DNA from: an uncultured Subdoligranulum sp.
Lineage (GTDB): Bacteria; Bacillota; Clostridia; Oscillospirales; Ruminococcaceae
Length of the DNA: 64,000 nt
NCBI RefSeq assembly: GCF_963931595.1
Contig: NZ_OZ007030.1
Coordinates: forward strand, 2,224,481 to 2,288,480
Direction: 5' to 3'
A program made the position numbers and the translations under genes. Shown here piece by piece: positions 8,954-17,202 of this stretch. How positions within the stretch are numbered: the first letter of the stretch is position 1; each line of letters starts with the position of its first letter. A model generated the notes under the pieces. It did no database searches. It was not told where the DNA came from and worked only from the letters and a program-made list of their open reading frames with translations.

Positions 8954-8982
8954 AGTATACACGCCGGGGGCTGCCCTGACAA
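8954..8982 (-). promoter_or_regulatory. Promoter of the HD gene
   Basis: Minus strand TTGTCA (8982-8977), 17-nt spacer, TATACT (8959-8954). Confidence 0.7.
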
Positions 8983-8988
8983 GGGGGA

Positions 8989-9017
8989 TTGCCGCGGGCT
9001 GCGGGAGGGCGTATAAT
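8989..9017 (+). promoter_or_regulatory. Promoter of the EamA transporter gene
   Basis: TTGCCG (8989-8994), 17-nt spacer, TATAAT (9012-9017). It lies back to back with the HD promoter, with six bases between the two -35 boxes. Confidence 0.75.
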
Positions 9018-9052
9018 CAGAGGGAAATCCACCCGGAAAGGAGGCGCACGCC

Positions 9053-9910
9053 ATGAAAAGCGATGCCGGAAGCATCGGCCGGCTCCATCTGGCCGTGGCG
9101 CTGTTCGGGCTGTCCGCCATGCTGGGCCGGTTGGTGGACCTGCCGGCCGTGCTGGTGGCCGGCGGCCGTGTGGTCTATTCCTCGCTGCTGCTGGCGGTGC
9201 TCTGCCGGGTACAGCACACCCCCGTTCTGCCCCGCTGCCGCCGGGACGCCCTGCTGGCTGCGGGCACCGGCGTGGTGCTGGCGGCCCACTGGACCACTTT
9301 CTTTCTGTCCATCCAGTATGCCTCGGTGGCGGTGGGCACCCTGACTTACGCCACCTTTCCCCTCTTCGTCACCTTCCTGGAACCGCTGCTCTTCGGCGAG
9401 CGGCTCTCGCTGCGCAGCGTGGCCCGGGCCGGCCTGCTGCTGGCCGGGGTGCTCATCACGGTGCCCTCCTTCTCCCTGGCCGACCGCACCACGGTGGGCG
9501 CCCTGTGGGGGATGGTTTCCAGCCTGTGCTACGCCCTCATGACACTGGCCAACCGCCGCCTGGCCGCCCGCTATCCCGCCCGCACCGTCTGCCTGTGGGA
9601 GCAGGGCACCGCCGCCGTGGTGCTGCTGCCTGCCTTTTTCCTGGTGCCTGCCGTCTGGACCGCCCGGGACCTGGGCGCCGTGGCGGTGCTGGGATTTGTC
9701 TGCACGGCGCTGGCCCACTCCCTCTATGTGGCCGCCCAGAAGCGGGTCCGCGCCCAGACCGCCGGGCTGATCTCCGGCCTGGAAACGGTGTGGGGCATCC
9801 TGTACGCCCTGGTGTTCCTGGGCGAGGCGCCCACCCCGCGGGAGCTGGCCGGCGGGGCGGTCATCCTGGGTGTGGCGGCGCTCTCCACCCTGCGGCCGGA
9901 ACGGACCTGA
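9053..9910 (+). CDS. DMT family (EamA) transporter
   Basis: A 285-residue membrane protein with about ten hydrophobic segments formed by two EamA repeats. The first repeat includes HWTTFFLSIQYASVAVGTL and EPLLFGERLS, the second SGLETVWGILYALVFLGEAP, both diagnostic of EamA. Such proteins export amino acids or small metabolites, or import nucleotide sugars. A GGAAAGGAGG site precedes ATG 9053. There is no partner gene to indicate the cargo. Confidence 0.85.
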   Translation: MKSDAGSIGRLHLAVALFGLSAMLGRLVDLPAVLVAGGRVVYSSLLLAVLCRVQHTPVLPRCRRDALLAAGTGVVLAAHWTTFFLSIQYASVAVGTLTYATFPLFVTFLEPLLFGERLSLRSVARAGLLLAGVLITVPSFSLADRTTVGALWGMVSSLCYALMTLANRRLAARYPARTVCLWEQGTAAVVLLPAFFLVPAVWTARDLGAVAVLGFVCTALAHSLYVAAQKRVRAQTAGLISGLETVWGILYALVFLGEAPTPRELAGGAVILGVAALSTLRPERT

Positions 9911-9952
9911 CGGCAGGCCGACCAAAAGCACACATGACAGCGCAACTTTTAC

Positions 9953-9981
9953 TTGACGTGCTCCTTCAAAGCCGGTATAAT
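9953..9981 (+). promoter_or_regulatory. Strong promoter upstream of the ATP-grasp operon
   Basis: TTGACG (9953-9958), 17-nt spacer, consensus TATAAT (9976-9981). The predicted start of transcription, near 9988, is only a few bases before a terminator-like hairpin. Confidence 0.8.
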
Positions 9982-9990
9982 AAAAGTTAC

Positions 9991-10037
9991 AAACAGGACA
10001 AGGACGTCTGAATGGCACGTCCCTGTCCTGTTTTTTT
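9991..10037 (+). terminator. Terminator-like leader hairpin (possible attenuator)
   Basis: A 17-bp stem with one A.C mismatch (9991-10007 with 10017-10033), a 9-nt loop and a run of seven T. It could terminate the EamA transcript, but because it lies just after the promoter at 9953 it could also attenuate the downstream operon or produce a roughly 50-nt RNA. Confidence 0.8.
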
Positions 10038-10065
10038 AGTTTGGTACCAGGATGGTGATTGAAAG

Positions 10066-11379
10066 ATGGAAGACCTGATCCGCCATGCAGAGCAGATCAA
10101 CCGCCAGCTGGCCCGCCACGGGGTCAAGTTTGGTATTTACAAAAACGGAACCTTCGAAGAGCGGCTCTTTCCCTTTGACGCGATCCCCCGCGTCATCTCG
10201 GCCGACGAGTGGGACATTCTCTCCAAGGGGCTTGTGCAGCGCGTGCGGGCGCTGAATCTGTTTCTGAAGGACGTATACGGCGAGAAGAAGATTCTGGCCG
10301 ACGGCGTGGTGCCGGAGGAATTTGTCTACCGTTCCCCCGGATATCTGGCCCCCTGCGAGGGCATTCTGCCCCCGGGCGGGGTGTACAGCCACATCTCCGG
10401 CATTGACCTGGTGAAGGGCAAGGACGGCGTGTGGTACGTGCTGGAGGACAACCTGCGCATCCCGTCGGGCGCCTCCTACCCGCTGATTGCCCGGTCCCTC
10501 TGCCGCCGCTGCAGCCCCGATACCTTCCGCCACAACGCGGTGCTGGACAACCGCAACTACGGCGACCTTCTGCGCCGCACCATGGACAGCGTGAACACCG
10601 GCGGCATCAACGTGGTCTTCACGCCGGGGCGGTACAATGCCGCCTACTTTGAGCACTCCTACCTGGCCGAGCAGACCGGGGCGGTGCTGGCCGAGGCCGG
10701 CGACCTGTACGTGCGGGACGATGTGCTGTACTACCGCGCCACCCACGGCGACTGCCGCGTAGGCGCCATCTACCGCCGGGTGTCCGACGAGTACATGGAC
10801 CCGCTGACCTTCGAGCCCTCCTCCCTCATCGGCATCCCCAACCTGATGGCGGCCTACCGCGCTGGCAACGTGGCGGTGCTCAACGCCTTCGGCAACGGCG
10901 CCGCCGACGACAAGGGCATTTATTACTTCGTGCCCAAGATGGTAGAATATTACCTGGGCGAGAAGGCCATTCTGCACAACGCCCCCACCTACCTGCCCTT
11001 CTATGAGGAGGACCGCCGGTATGTGCTGGACCATCTGGACACGCTGGTCATCAAGGATGTGGCCGAGGCCGGCGGTTACGGCGTGGTGTTCGGCAGCAAG
11101 CTGAGCAAGGCTGAACTGGAAAAGATGCGGGATACCATTCTGGCCCAGCCCCGCCGGTTCATCGCCCAGGAGGTCATCGACTTCGAGGACCTGCCCATCA
11201 TGGAGGGCGATTCCCAGGTGGAGCGCAAAGCCGATCTGCGCGCCTTCGTGCTGTCCGGTGCCAAGGACACCGTGGCCTGGCCCAGCGGGCTGACCCGGTT
11301 CTCCCGCAATCCCGACAGTTTCATCGTCAACTCGTCACAAGGAGGAGGTTTCAAGGATACATGGGTCCTGTCACACTGA
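10066..11379 (+). CDS. Circularly permuted ATP-grasp protein (DUF404/DUF407 type)
   Basis: A 437-residue protein of the circularly permuted ATP-grasp family. Supporting motifs are an N-terminal GVKFGIYKNGTFEERLFPFD segment, VWYVLEDNLRIPSGASYPL with its metal/ATP-binding acidic residues, and VIKDVAEAGGYGVVFG with the nucleotide-binding glycine loop. ATP-grasp enzymes activate a carboxylate as acyl phosphate and join it to an amine. It is slightly shorter than usual. The next gene starts inside its last 19 bases, and the alpha-E and transglutaminase neighbours are the family's standard partners, suggesting a cytoplasmic amide or peptide-bond forming pathway. The product is unknown. Confidence 0.85.
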   Translation: MEDLIRHAEQINRQLARHGVKFGIYKNGTFEERLFPFDAIPRVISADEWDILSKGLVQRVRALNLFLKDVYGEKKILADGVVPEEFVYRSPGYLAPCEGILPPGGVYSHISGIDLVKGKDGVWYVLEDNLRIPSGASYPLIARSLCRRCSPDTFRHNAVLDNRNYGDLLRRTMDSVNTGGINVVFTPGRYNAAYFEHSYLAEQTGAVLAEAGDLYVRDDVLYYRATHGDCRVGAIYRRVSDEYMDPLTFEPSSLIGIPNLMAAYRAGNVAVLNAFGNGAADDKGIYYFVPKMVEYYLGEKAILHNAPTYLPFYEEDRRYVLDHLDTLVIKDVAEAGGYGVVFGSKLSKAELEKMRDTILAQPRRFIAQEVIDFEDLPIMEGDSQVERKADLRAFVLSGAKDTVAWPSGLTRFSRNPDSFIVNSSQGGGFKDTWVLSH

Positions 11380-12032
11380 GCAAACAAAACCGGCTGTACT
11401 GGCTGGGGCGCTACGCCGAGCGGGTCTATATGACCGTACAGCTGATGATGAAGGAATACGACTCCCTGCTGGATGGCACCGGCTTCGCTTACGCCGATTT
11501 CTGCCGCCGTCTGGGGGCCGAGAATGTCTATGCCAACGCGGAGGATTTCTGCCGCCGCTATCTGTTTGACGAAAACCAGCCCTGCTCGGCCAAGGCCAGC
11601 ATGGACGCGCTGCTGGGCAACGGCATGGTGCTGCGGGAGACCATCTCCTCCCCCACCCTGTCCTACCTGCAGATGGCGGAGAGCGCCATGGAGATGGCCA
11701 GCCGCAGCGAAGCGCCCGCCGTGGAACTGCAGTGGGTGCTGGACGATATCATGGCCTTCCGGGGCAGCTTTGACGAGGCGGTGGACCACGAGGGTGTGCG
11801 CAACATCACCAAGACGGGCGGCACCGTGGAGCGGCTGAGCCTGATGCTGCGGCTGGACCTGCAGCCCGAACGGCTGCACCAGGAGATGAGCAAGCTGCTC
11901 AACCGGCTGTACAAGACCGACCTGGTCACCGAGCCGGAGGCGTTGAAGACCATCACGGCCTACGCCATGGAGGAGGCTGACGTGCCCAAACCCGAACTGC
12001 TGCGCTGTGTGGAAGGGCTGTTCGTGGTATGA
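11361..12032 (+). CDS. Alpha-E domain protein (DUF403)
   Basis: A 223-residue all-helical protein. It opens with LSKQNRLYWLGRYAERVYMT, the hallmark of alpha-E proteins (usually A-x-N-x-YW-x-GRY-x-ER). It is shorter than the roughly 300 residues common in the family, mainly through shorter C-terminal helices. A GGAGGAGG site (11341-11348) lies inside the previous gene. Alpha-E proteins are found almost only beside permuted ATP-grasp and transglutaminase genes; their biochemical role is not established. It overlaps the next gene by four bases. Confidence 0.85.
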   Translation: MGPVTLSKQNRLYWLGRYAERVYMTVQLMMKEYDSLLDGTGFAYADFCRRLGAENVYANAEDFCRRYLFDENQPCSAKASMDALLGNGMVLRETISSPTLSYLQMAESAMEMASRSEAPAVELQWVLDDIMAFRGSFDEAVDHEGVRNITKTGGTVERLSLMLRLDLQPERLHQEMSKLLNRLYKTDLVTEPEALKTITAYAMEEADVPKPELLRCVEGLFVV

Positions 12033-12802
12033 GCCGTCTTCTGCAGTTTTCCTATGACATCACGCTGACCTTCGACAAGCCGGTGACCCGCCACAGCTTT
12101 GTGCTGCGGTGCCTGCCGGGGGACGGGCCGGGACAGCGGGTGGAAAACGCCGCCCTGACCCTCGACCCCGCCGTCCCCTTCACCGAGCAGCGGGACAGCT
12201 TCGGCAACCGGCTGCAGATCGGCCGTCTGGACGAAGCCCACAGCCATTTTCACTACAAGGCCGCCGGTACCGTCCTGCGGGACGATGCCCGCCGGGAGAA
12301 GGAAGCCGACCGGCCGCTCTTCCGGTATCCGTCCGCCTTCACCCAGCCCGACGGAGCGCTGCGCCAAGCTGCGGCCTCGCTGACGCTGCCCGACGATCCC
12401 CGCGGCAAGGCCTGGGCCTTGCTGGAGGCGGTGCAGGCCCGGCTGACCTACACCCCCGGCGTCACGGGGGTCTCCACCACGGCGGCCCAGGCCCTTGCCC
12501 TGGGCCAGGGTGTCTGCCAGGACTACGCCCATGTCTATCTGGCGCTGGCGCGGCTCTGCGGGCTCAGCGCCCGGTATGTCAACGGCCTGCCCGAGGGCGA
12601 GGGTGCCAGCCATGCCTGGTGTGAGGTCTGGCTGGACGGCGTATGGACCGGCATCGATCCCACCCGCGGCCGCTGGGCCGACGAGGGCTACATCCGCTTC
12701 GGCATCGGCCGGGATTTCACCGACTGTCCCATGGAGCGGGGCGTTTTTGTGGGCGCTGCCAACCAGTGCCAGACCGTCTTCATGCAGGTCAGCCAACAAT
12801 AA
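12029..12802 (+). CDS. Transglutaminase-like cysteine protease family protein
   Basis: A 257-residue protein with an N-terminal beta-rich region and a transglutaminase core. The catalytic triad is visible: Cys163 in LGQGVCQDYAHV, His195 in GASHAWCEVW and Asp210 in TGIDPTRG. No signal peptide is seen, so it is probably cytoplasmic. In this gene set such proteins are proposed to cleave or form amide bonds in the ATP-grasp product. Its ATG overlaps the alpha-E stop codon, so the three genes are one operon. Confidence 0.9.
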   Translation: MSRLLQFSYDITLTFDKPVTRHSFVLRCLPGDGPGQRVENAALTLDPAVPFTEQRDSFGNRLQIGRLDEAHSHFHYKAAGTVLRDDARREKEADRPLFRYPSAFTQPDGALRQAAASLTLPDDPRGKAWALLEAVQARLTYTPGVTGVSTTAAQALALGQGVCQDYAHVYLALARLCGLSARYVNGLPEGEGASHAWCEVWLDGVWTGIDPTRGRWADEGYIRFGIGRDFTDCPMERGVFVGAANQCQTVFMQVSQQ

Positions 12803-12812
12803 TACAAAAACA

Positions 12813-12905
12813 AGGCGCAGGCGCCATAACAAGACAAGGTTCCGCAGGAACTGCAAAAACATCGTAGGACCGATGCAAAACGACCCATGGCCGCTTTGCA
12901 TCGGT
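12813..12905 (+). other. Intergenic hairpin cluster before the aspartoacylase-like pair
   Basis: This stretch holds three inverted repeats: GGCGC-AG-GCGCC (about 12814-12825), GGTTCC-GCA-GGAAC (about 12839-12852), and an 11-bp perfect repeat ACCGATGCAAA (12869-12879) with TTTGCATCGGT (12895-12905). None is followed by a T-tract, so they are not ordinary terminators. They could be an RNA-processing, stability or operator element separating the trio from the next two genes. Confidence 0.5.
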
Positions 12906-12955
12906 TTGCGACTTTGTCCTGCGATGGCGCCGCGCGGAAGGGAGTACATCCATAT

Positions 12956-13876
12956 ATGATACAGGAAGTGGTACGCGTACCGCTGGCCGTGAGTGAGGAT
13001 CTGGTCATCCAGAAACGGCGCATCGGCAGCGGCAGTCCGCGGCTCTGCGTCGTCACCGGCACCCACGGCGACGAGCTGGAGGGCCAGTATGTGGCGTGGC
13101 GGCTCAACCGGCTGCTCCAGGAAAACGCCGCCCATCTGCACGGTACGGTGGACATCTATCCGGCGCTGAACCCGCTGGGCATCAGCACCATGACCCGCGG
13201 CATGCCGCTGTGTGATCTGGATATGAACCGTACCTTCCCCGGCAGCCGGGACGGCGCCATGTCGGAACTCATCGCCGCCCGCATCATCGAGGATATCTCC
13301 GGCGCGGACCTCTGCATCGACATCCACGCCAGCAACATCTTCCTGCGGGAGATTCCCCAGGTGCGCATCAATGTGAACACCGCCGAAAAGCTGGTGCCGC
13401 TGGCCAAATACCTGAACATGAACCTGGTGTGGATCCACGCGGCGGCCACCGTGCTGGAGTCCACCCTGGCCCACAGCCTGAACTCCGCCGGCACCCCCAC
13501 CCTGGTGGTGGAGATGGGCATCGGCATCCGCATTACCCGGGCTTTCGGCGAGCAGCTGCTCACCGGCATCCTGTCGCTGATGGCCCATCTGGGCATGTGG
13601 GATGCCCCCGTGGCCCCCATCGCCCCACCCATCATCAGTTCCGACGGGTCGGTTTCCTTCGTGAACGCCAACTTTCCCGGCGTCTTCTTCCCGTCGGTGG
13701 AGCACGGCGTGCGGGTGGAAAAAGGGCAGGAACTGGGCATCATCGCCGACCCGCTTACCGGCGGCATCCGGGAGACGCTCTACAGCCCCGCCTCGGGGCT
13801 GCTCTTCACCCTGCGGGAATATCCGGTGGTCTATGCGGGTTCGCTGATCGCCCGTGTGTTGGGAGGCAGTGTATGA
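12956..13876 (+). CDS. Succinylglutamate desuccinylase/aspartoacylase-like amidohydrolase
   Basis: A 306-residue M14-type zinc amidohydrolase. Residues 35-43 (GTHGDELEG) carry ligands His37 and Glu40. DLDMNRTFPG provides the substrate-binding Asn-Arg, and CIDIHASN provides the third zinc His. A C-terminal beta domain follows. The family removes acyl groups from N-acyl amino acids. ATG 12956 has a GGAAGGGAG site. It overlaps the next, related gene by four bases and lies 153 bases after the transglutaminase, so it may process the product of the ATP-grasp operon (inference). Confidence 0.85.
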   Translation: MIQEVVRVPLAVSEDLVIQKRRIGSGSPRLCVVTGTHGDELEGQYVAWRLNRLLQENAAHLHGTVDIYPALNPLGISTMTRGMPLCDLDMNRTFPGSRDGAMSELIAARIIEDISGADLCIDIHASNIFLREIPQVRINVNTAEKLVPLAKYLNMNLVWIHAAATVLESTLAHSLNSAGTPTLVVEMGIGIRITRAFGEQLLTGILSLMAHLGMWDAPVAPIAPPIISSDGSVSFVNANFPGVFFPSVEHGVRVEKGQELGIIADPLTGGIRETLYSPASGLLFTLREYPVVYAGSLIARVLGGSV

Positions 13877-14862
13877 GAGAGGAAGTTCTGTTCACCCTGG
13901 ACACCCCCTACCGTCAGCCGCTGGCGGTGAAGGGCTGGTTTTTCGGCGCCCCCGGCAAAAAGACGCTGGCCGTCATGGGCGCTCTGCGCGGCAACGAGAT
14001 CCAGCAGATGTACCTGTGCTCCCAGCTCATCCAGCACCTGGCGGCGCTGGAACAGTCGGGGGCGCTGTCCGACGAATGCGGCATTCTGGTCATCCCCTGC
14101 GCCAACCAGTTCTCCATGAACGTGGGGCGGCGGTTCTGGGCGGCCGACAACACCGATATCAACCGGATGTTCCCCGGCTACGACGCCGGCGAGACCACCC
14201 AGCGCATCGCGGCGCAGATCTTTGAGGCACTGCAGGGTTATACCTACGGCATCCATGTGACCAGCCTGTACCTGCCGGGCGGGTGTCTGCCCCATCTGCG
14301 GATCATGAAGACCGGCTACCAGACCCCCGAGACTGCCCGGGACTTCGGGCTGCCCTACATTGTGCTGCGGGACCCCCATCCCTACGACACCACCACGCTG
14401 AACTACAACTGGCAGATCTGGGACACCGAGACCTTCTCTCTCTACACTCCTGCCACCGACCATGTGGACGCTCCCACTGCCCAGCAGGGCGTGGAGGCCA
14501 TCCTGCGGTTTTTGCAGCGGCGGGGCTTCTGCCGCTGCGGTGCCAGCGCCGGGGAGCAGGCCCGCATCTTCGGGGAGGAATCCCTGTGGGGGGTCAAGCC
14601 CACCCTGGGCGGATTGCTGGTGCACCGGGTGGCGCTGGGCAGTCAGGTGTGGCGCAGCCAGCCCCTGGCCGACGTGCTGGACCCCTGTTCCGGCGCCGTG
14701 CGGCAGACGCTGCGCGCCCCGGTGGACGGCCGGGTCTTCTTTGCCCATGAGGCCTGCCTGATCAACGGCTACGACGTGGCCATGCGCATCCTTCCCGACG
14801 AGACCGAGGAGGAGGTTGCGGAAACCTCCGAAGCACCCGAGGAATCCGAGGCGAAAGAATAA
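13873..14862 (+). CDS. Second aspartoacylase-like protein with altered zinc site
   Basis: A 329-residue paralogue of the preceding protein. The Asn-Arg motif DINRMFPG and the third-ligand region GIHVTSLYLPGG are retained, as is Glu42. The first zinc ligand, however, is replaced: the segment reads GALRGNE, with Arg39 where the family has His. It therefore may not bind zinc normally and may act as a regulatory or heterodimer subunit, or have changed chemistry. The C-terminus is an acidic tail rich in Glu. Translation is coupled to the upstream gene (ATGA overlap). Confidence 0.8.
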   Translation: MREEVLFTLDTPYRQPLAVKGWFFGAPGKKTLAVMGALRGNEIQQMYLCSQLIQHLAALEQSGALSDECGILVIPCANQFSMNVGRRFWAADNTDINRMFPGYDAGETTQRIAAQIFEALQGYTYGIHVTSLYLPGGCLPHLRIMKTGYQTPETARDFGLPYIVLRDPHPYDTTTLNYNWQIWDTETFSLYTPATDHVDAPTAQQGVEAILRFLQRRGFCRCGASAGEQARIFGEESLWGVKPTLGGLLVHRVALGSQVWRSQPLADVLDPCSGAVRQTLRAPVDGRVFFAHEACLINGYDVAMRILPDETEEEVAETSEAPEESEAKE

Positions 14863-14870
14863 AAAACAAA

Positions 14871-14916
14871 CCCTCTGTTCGAAACACGATGATACGTTTC
14901 CACAGAGGGATTTTTG
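14871..14916. terminator. Bidirectional terminator
   Basis: CCCTCTGT (14871-14878) pairs with ACAGAGGG (14902-14909), with an inner GAAAC/GTTTC stem, and ATTTTT follows. An A-rich flank on the left serves the opposite strand. Confidence 0.8.
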
Positions 14917-14931
14917 GTCTTTGGGAAAAAT

Positions 14932-16062
14932 TCAGCGGCGGCGGGCGGCGGCTTCGGCGGCCGCGATATGGCGCAGCCGGTCCTCGGCCTTGGCAAAGAA
15001 CTGCCGGAAGGCCGGGCAGTAGTAGTTGTGCACAGTGCCCGCGGCGTCGGTGGTCCAGTCCCGCCGGCAGCCCCCGAAGCAGAGATACCGCCACCGGCAG
15101 TCGGTGCATTCGGCAGGGCGGTGCAGACTCTCCCGCAGGAAGGCCTCTGCCCGCTCGCCGCGGCCCAGCGCCTCCAGCGGCGTTTCCAAGAGATTTCCCA
15201 GCTTCCAACGGTCCAGGGCATAGAAATCGCAGGGGTAGACGCTGCCGTCCCCCTCCACCACAAAGTAGGCGCCGCACCGGCCGCTGGTGGCACAGGTGGA
15301 GGGCGGCAGCCCCATGGCCAGCTCCACATAGTCCTCGAACAGCCGCACGCTGGTGTACCGGCCCGCCGCCCAGTCCCGGTACCACTCCTCGAAGAGGGCG
15401 CAGAGGAAGTTGCCGTACTCCTCCGGCGTCAGCGACCAGGGCTGCCCGCCCCGGGGCCCGTCCAGCGGGTCCAGGCAGGGGATGAACTGCAGGTATTCCA
15501 CACCGGTCTTCTGCAAAGCATGGTAGACCCGCACGGCACTGCGGGCGCAGCGGCGGATCACCACGCAGAGCAGGTTGCAGGCCACCCCGGCGCGCTGGAG
15601 CATAGCCAGATTCTTCTGCACCCGGTTCCAGGTGCCCTTGCCCCCGGCGTCCACCCGGAACTCGTCGTGAAGGGCCTTGTCCCCGTCCACCGAGACCCCC
15701 ACCAGAAACCGGTTCCTGGCCAGAAAGGCCGCCCACGCCTCATCCAGGGCCAGGCCGTTGGTCTGGAAGGCGTAGGCCACCGGGATGCGGGCGGTGTTGT
15801 ACCGGGTCATATCCTCCACAAAATGCTCAAAAAAGGCAAGGCCCGCCACCGTGGGCTCGCCCCCCTGGAAGGCCACCGTCAGCTGTCCTGACGGCCCGGC
15901 CGCCGCCAGCGCCTGCCGGATCATTTCGGCGGCGGTGTCCCGGGTCATGAGACCCAGACTGCTCTGGCTGCGGCTGGCGGCCTCATCGGCGTAAAAGCAA
16001 TAGCGGCAGCGCATATTGCACAGGCTGGAGGCGGGTTTCACCAGCAGACTGATATGGGGCAT
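14932..16062 (-). CDS. Radical SAM/SPASM protein, anaerobic sulfatase maturase-like
   Basis: A 376-residue radical SAM enzyme. The CxxxCxxC motif (Cys15, Cys19, Cys22, followed by YADE) binds the SAM-cleaving cluster. VAFQGGEPTVAG is the SAM-binding GGEP motif. The C-terminal SPASM domain has CGAYFVVEGDGSVYPC and C-x2-C...GGC...YC cysteines for auxiliary clusters. This arrangement is typical of anSME, which converts Cys or Ser of sulfatases to formylglycine. No sulfatase is present in this window, so the substrate is not certain. ATG 16062 fits a GGGAGGA site seven bases upstream; ATG 16068 abuts it. Confidence 0.85.
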   Translation of the reverse strand: MPHISLLVKPASSLCNMRCRYCFYADEAASRSQSSLGLMTRDTAAEMIRQALAAAGPSGQLTVAFQGGEPTVAGLAFFEHFVEDMTRYNTARIPVAYAFQTNGLALDEAWAAFLARNRFLVGVSVDGDKALHDEFRVDAGGKGTWNRVQKNLAMLQRAGVACNLLCVVIRRCARSAVRVYHALQKTGVEYLQFIPCLDPLDGPRGGQPWSLTPEEYGNFLCALFEEWYRDWAAGRYTSVRLFEDYVELAMGLPPSTCATSGRCGAYFVVEGDGSVYPCDFYALDRWKLGNLLETPLEALGRGERAEAFLRESLHRPAECTDCRWRYLCFGGCRRDWTTDAAGTVHNYYCPAFRQFFAKAEDRLRHIAAAEAAARRR

Positions 16063-16110
16063 ATGCATTCCTCCCGGGGTCCGCCCCAAAACGGGCGGTG
16101 TATTTCCTTC

Positions 16111-16139
16111 ATTATACGGCTTGGGGGCGTCCGCCGCAA
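16111..16139 (-). promoter_or_regulatory. Promoter of the radical SAM gene
   Basis: Minus strand TTGCGG (16139-16134), 17-nt spacer, TATAAT (16116-16111). Confidence 0.7.
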
Positions 16140-16146
16140 TCCCCCC

Positions 16147-16175
16147 TTGACCGACGGCCTCCCGGGTGGTATGCT
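16147..16175 (+). promoter_or_regulatory. Promoter of the 2-hydroxyacid dehydrogenase gene
   Basis: TTGACC (16147-16152), 17-nt spacer, TATGCT (16170-16175), divergent from the radical SAM promoter. Confidence 0.65.
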
Positions 16176-16238
16176 CAAAACGAACACTGCGGTGCCGGGC
16201 GTTTCCGGTGCCGCCGCTGCAGAAAGAAGGATTCGTCC

Positions 16239-17189
16239 ATGAGTAAAATCGTTCTGTTGGAATCCCTGGGCATTTCCCAGGAGGAACTGGCCGCCCGCCA
16301 GGCTCCCCTGGAGGCCCAGGGCCATACCTTTGTGTCCTATCCCCGCACCGCCGACCCCGCCGCCCTCATTCAGGAGGCCAGGGATGCCGACGCCGTGATC
16401 CTGGCCAACATGCCGCTGCCCGGCAGCGTCATCCAGGCCTGCGACAAACTGAAATTCATCGATGTGGCCTTCACCGGCGTGGACCACATCGGGCTGGACG
16501 CCGCCAAAGCCAAGGGCATCGCCGTAAGCAACGCCGCCGGCTACTCCAACGAGGCGGTGGCCGAGCTGGTGCTGGGGATGGCCCTCTCGCTGAGCCGCCA
16601 CCTGACCGCCGTGGAGCAGCGCTGCCGCACCGGCGGCACCAAGGACGGCCTGGTGGGCTTTGAGCTGGCCGGCAAGACGGTGGGCATCGTGGGGCTGGGC
16701 AAGATCGGCAGCCGCACGGCGGAACTGTTCCACGCCCTGGGCTGCCCCATCCTGGCCCACAGCCGCACCGTCCACGCCGACGCCCCCGCCTATGTGCGGC
16801 AGGTCAGCCTGGAGGAACTGCTGGCCCAGTCCGACCTGGTGGCGCTGCACTGCCCGCTGAACGACAGCACCCGGGGCATGATCAACGCCGACAGACTGCG
16901 GCTGATGAAGCCCACCGCCCTGCTGCTCAACGCCGCCCGGGGCCCCGTGGTGGTAGCCCGGGACCTGGCCGACGCCCTGGACAAGGGTATCATCGCCGGG
17001 GCCGGGGTGGACGTATTCGACAAGGAGCCGCCCCTGGACGACAGCGAACCGCTGCTGCACTGCAGGAACTGTCTGGTGACGCCCCATGTGGCCTTCGCCA
17101 CCCGGGAGAGCATGACGCTGCGGGCCGAGATCGTCTTCGACAACCTGGCCGCCTGGCTGGCGGGACACCAGAAAAACGTAATCCTGTGA
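16239..17189 (+). CDS. D-isomer-specific 2-hydroxyacid dehydrogenase
   Basis: A 316-residue NAD(P)-dependent dehydrogenase. The Rossmann core VGIVGLGKIGSRTAE binds the cofactor. The catalytic set is visible as Arg in NAARGPVV, Glu in VDVFDKEPP and His in TPHVAFAT. It reduces 2-keto acids to D-2-hydroxy acids or the reverse; the specific acid (glycerate, lactate or phosphoglycerate type) cannot be read from sequence. ATG 16239 follows an AGAAGG site. Confidence 0.85.
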   Translation: MSKIVLLESLGISQEELAARQAPLEAQGHTFVSYPRTADPAALIQEARDADAVILANMPLPGSVIQACDKLKFIDVAFTGVDHIGLDAAKAKGIAVSNAAGYSNEAVAELVLGMALSLSRHLTAVEQRCRTGGTKDGLVGFELAGKTVGIVGLGKIGSRTAELFHALGCPILAHSRTVHADAPAYVRQVSLEELLAQSDLVALHCPLNDSTRGMINADRLRLMKPTALLLNAARGPVVVARDLADALDKGIIAGAGVDVFDKEPPLDDSEPLLHCRNCLVTPHVAFATRESMTLRAEIVFDNLAAWLAGHQKNVIL

Positions 17190-17202
17190 GGGCGCCCGGC
17201 GC

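Noticed and set aside
10012..10062. A 16-codon leader peptide starting at ATG 10012 inside the attenuator-like hairpin
   Set aside because: There is no ribosome site, no run of regulatory codons, and the ATG lies in the hairpin loop.
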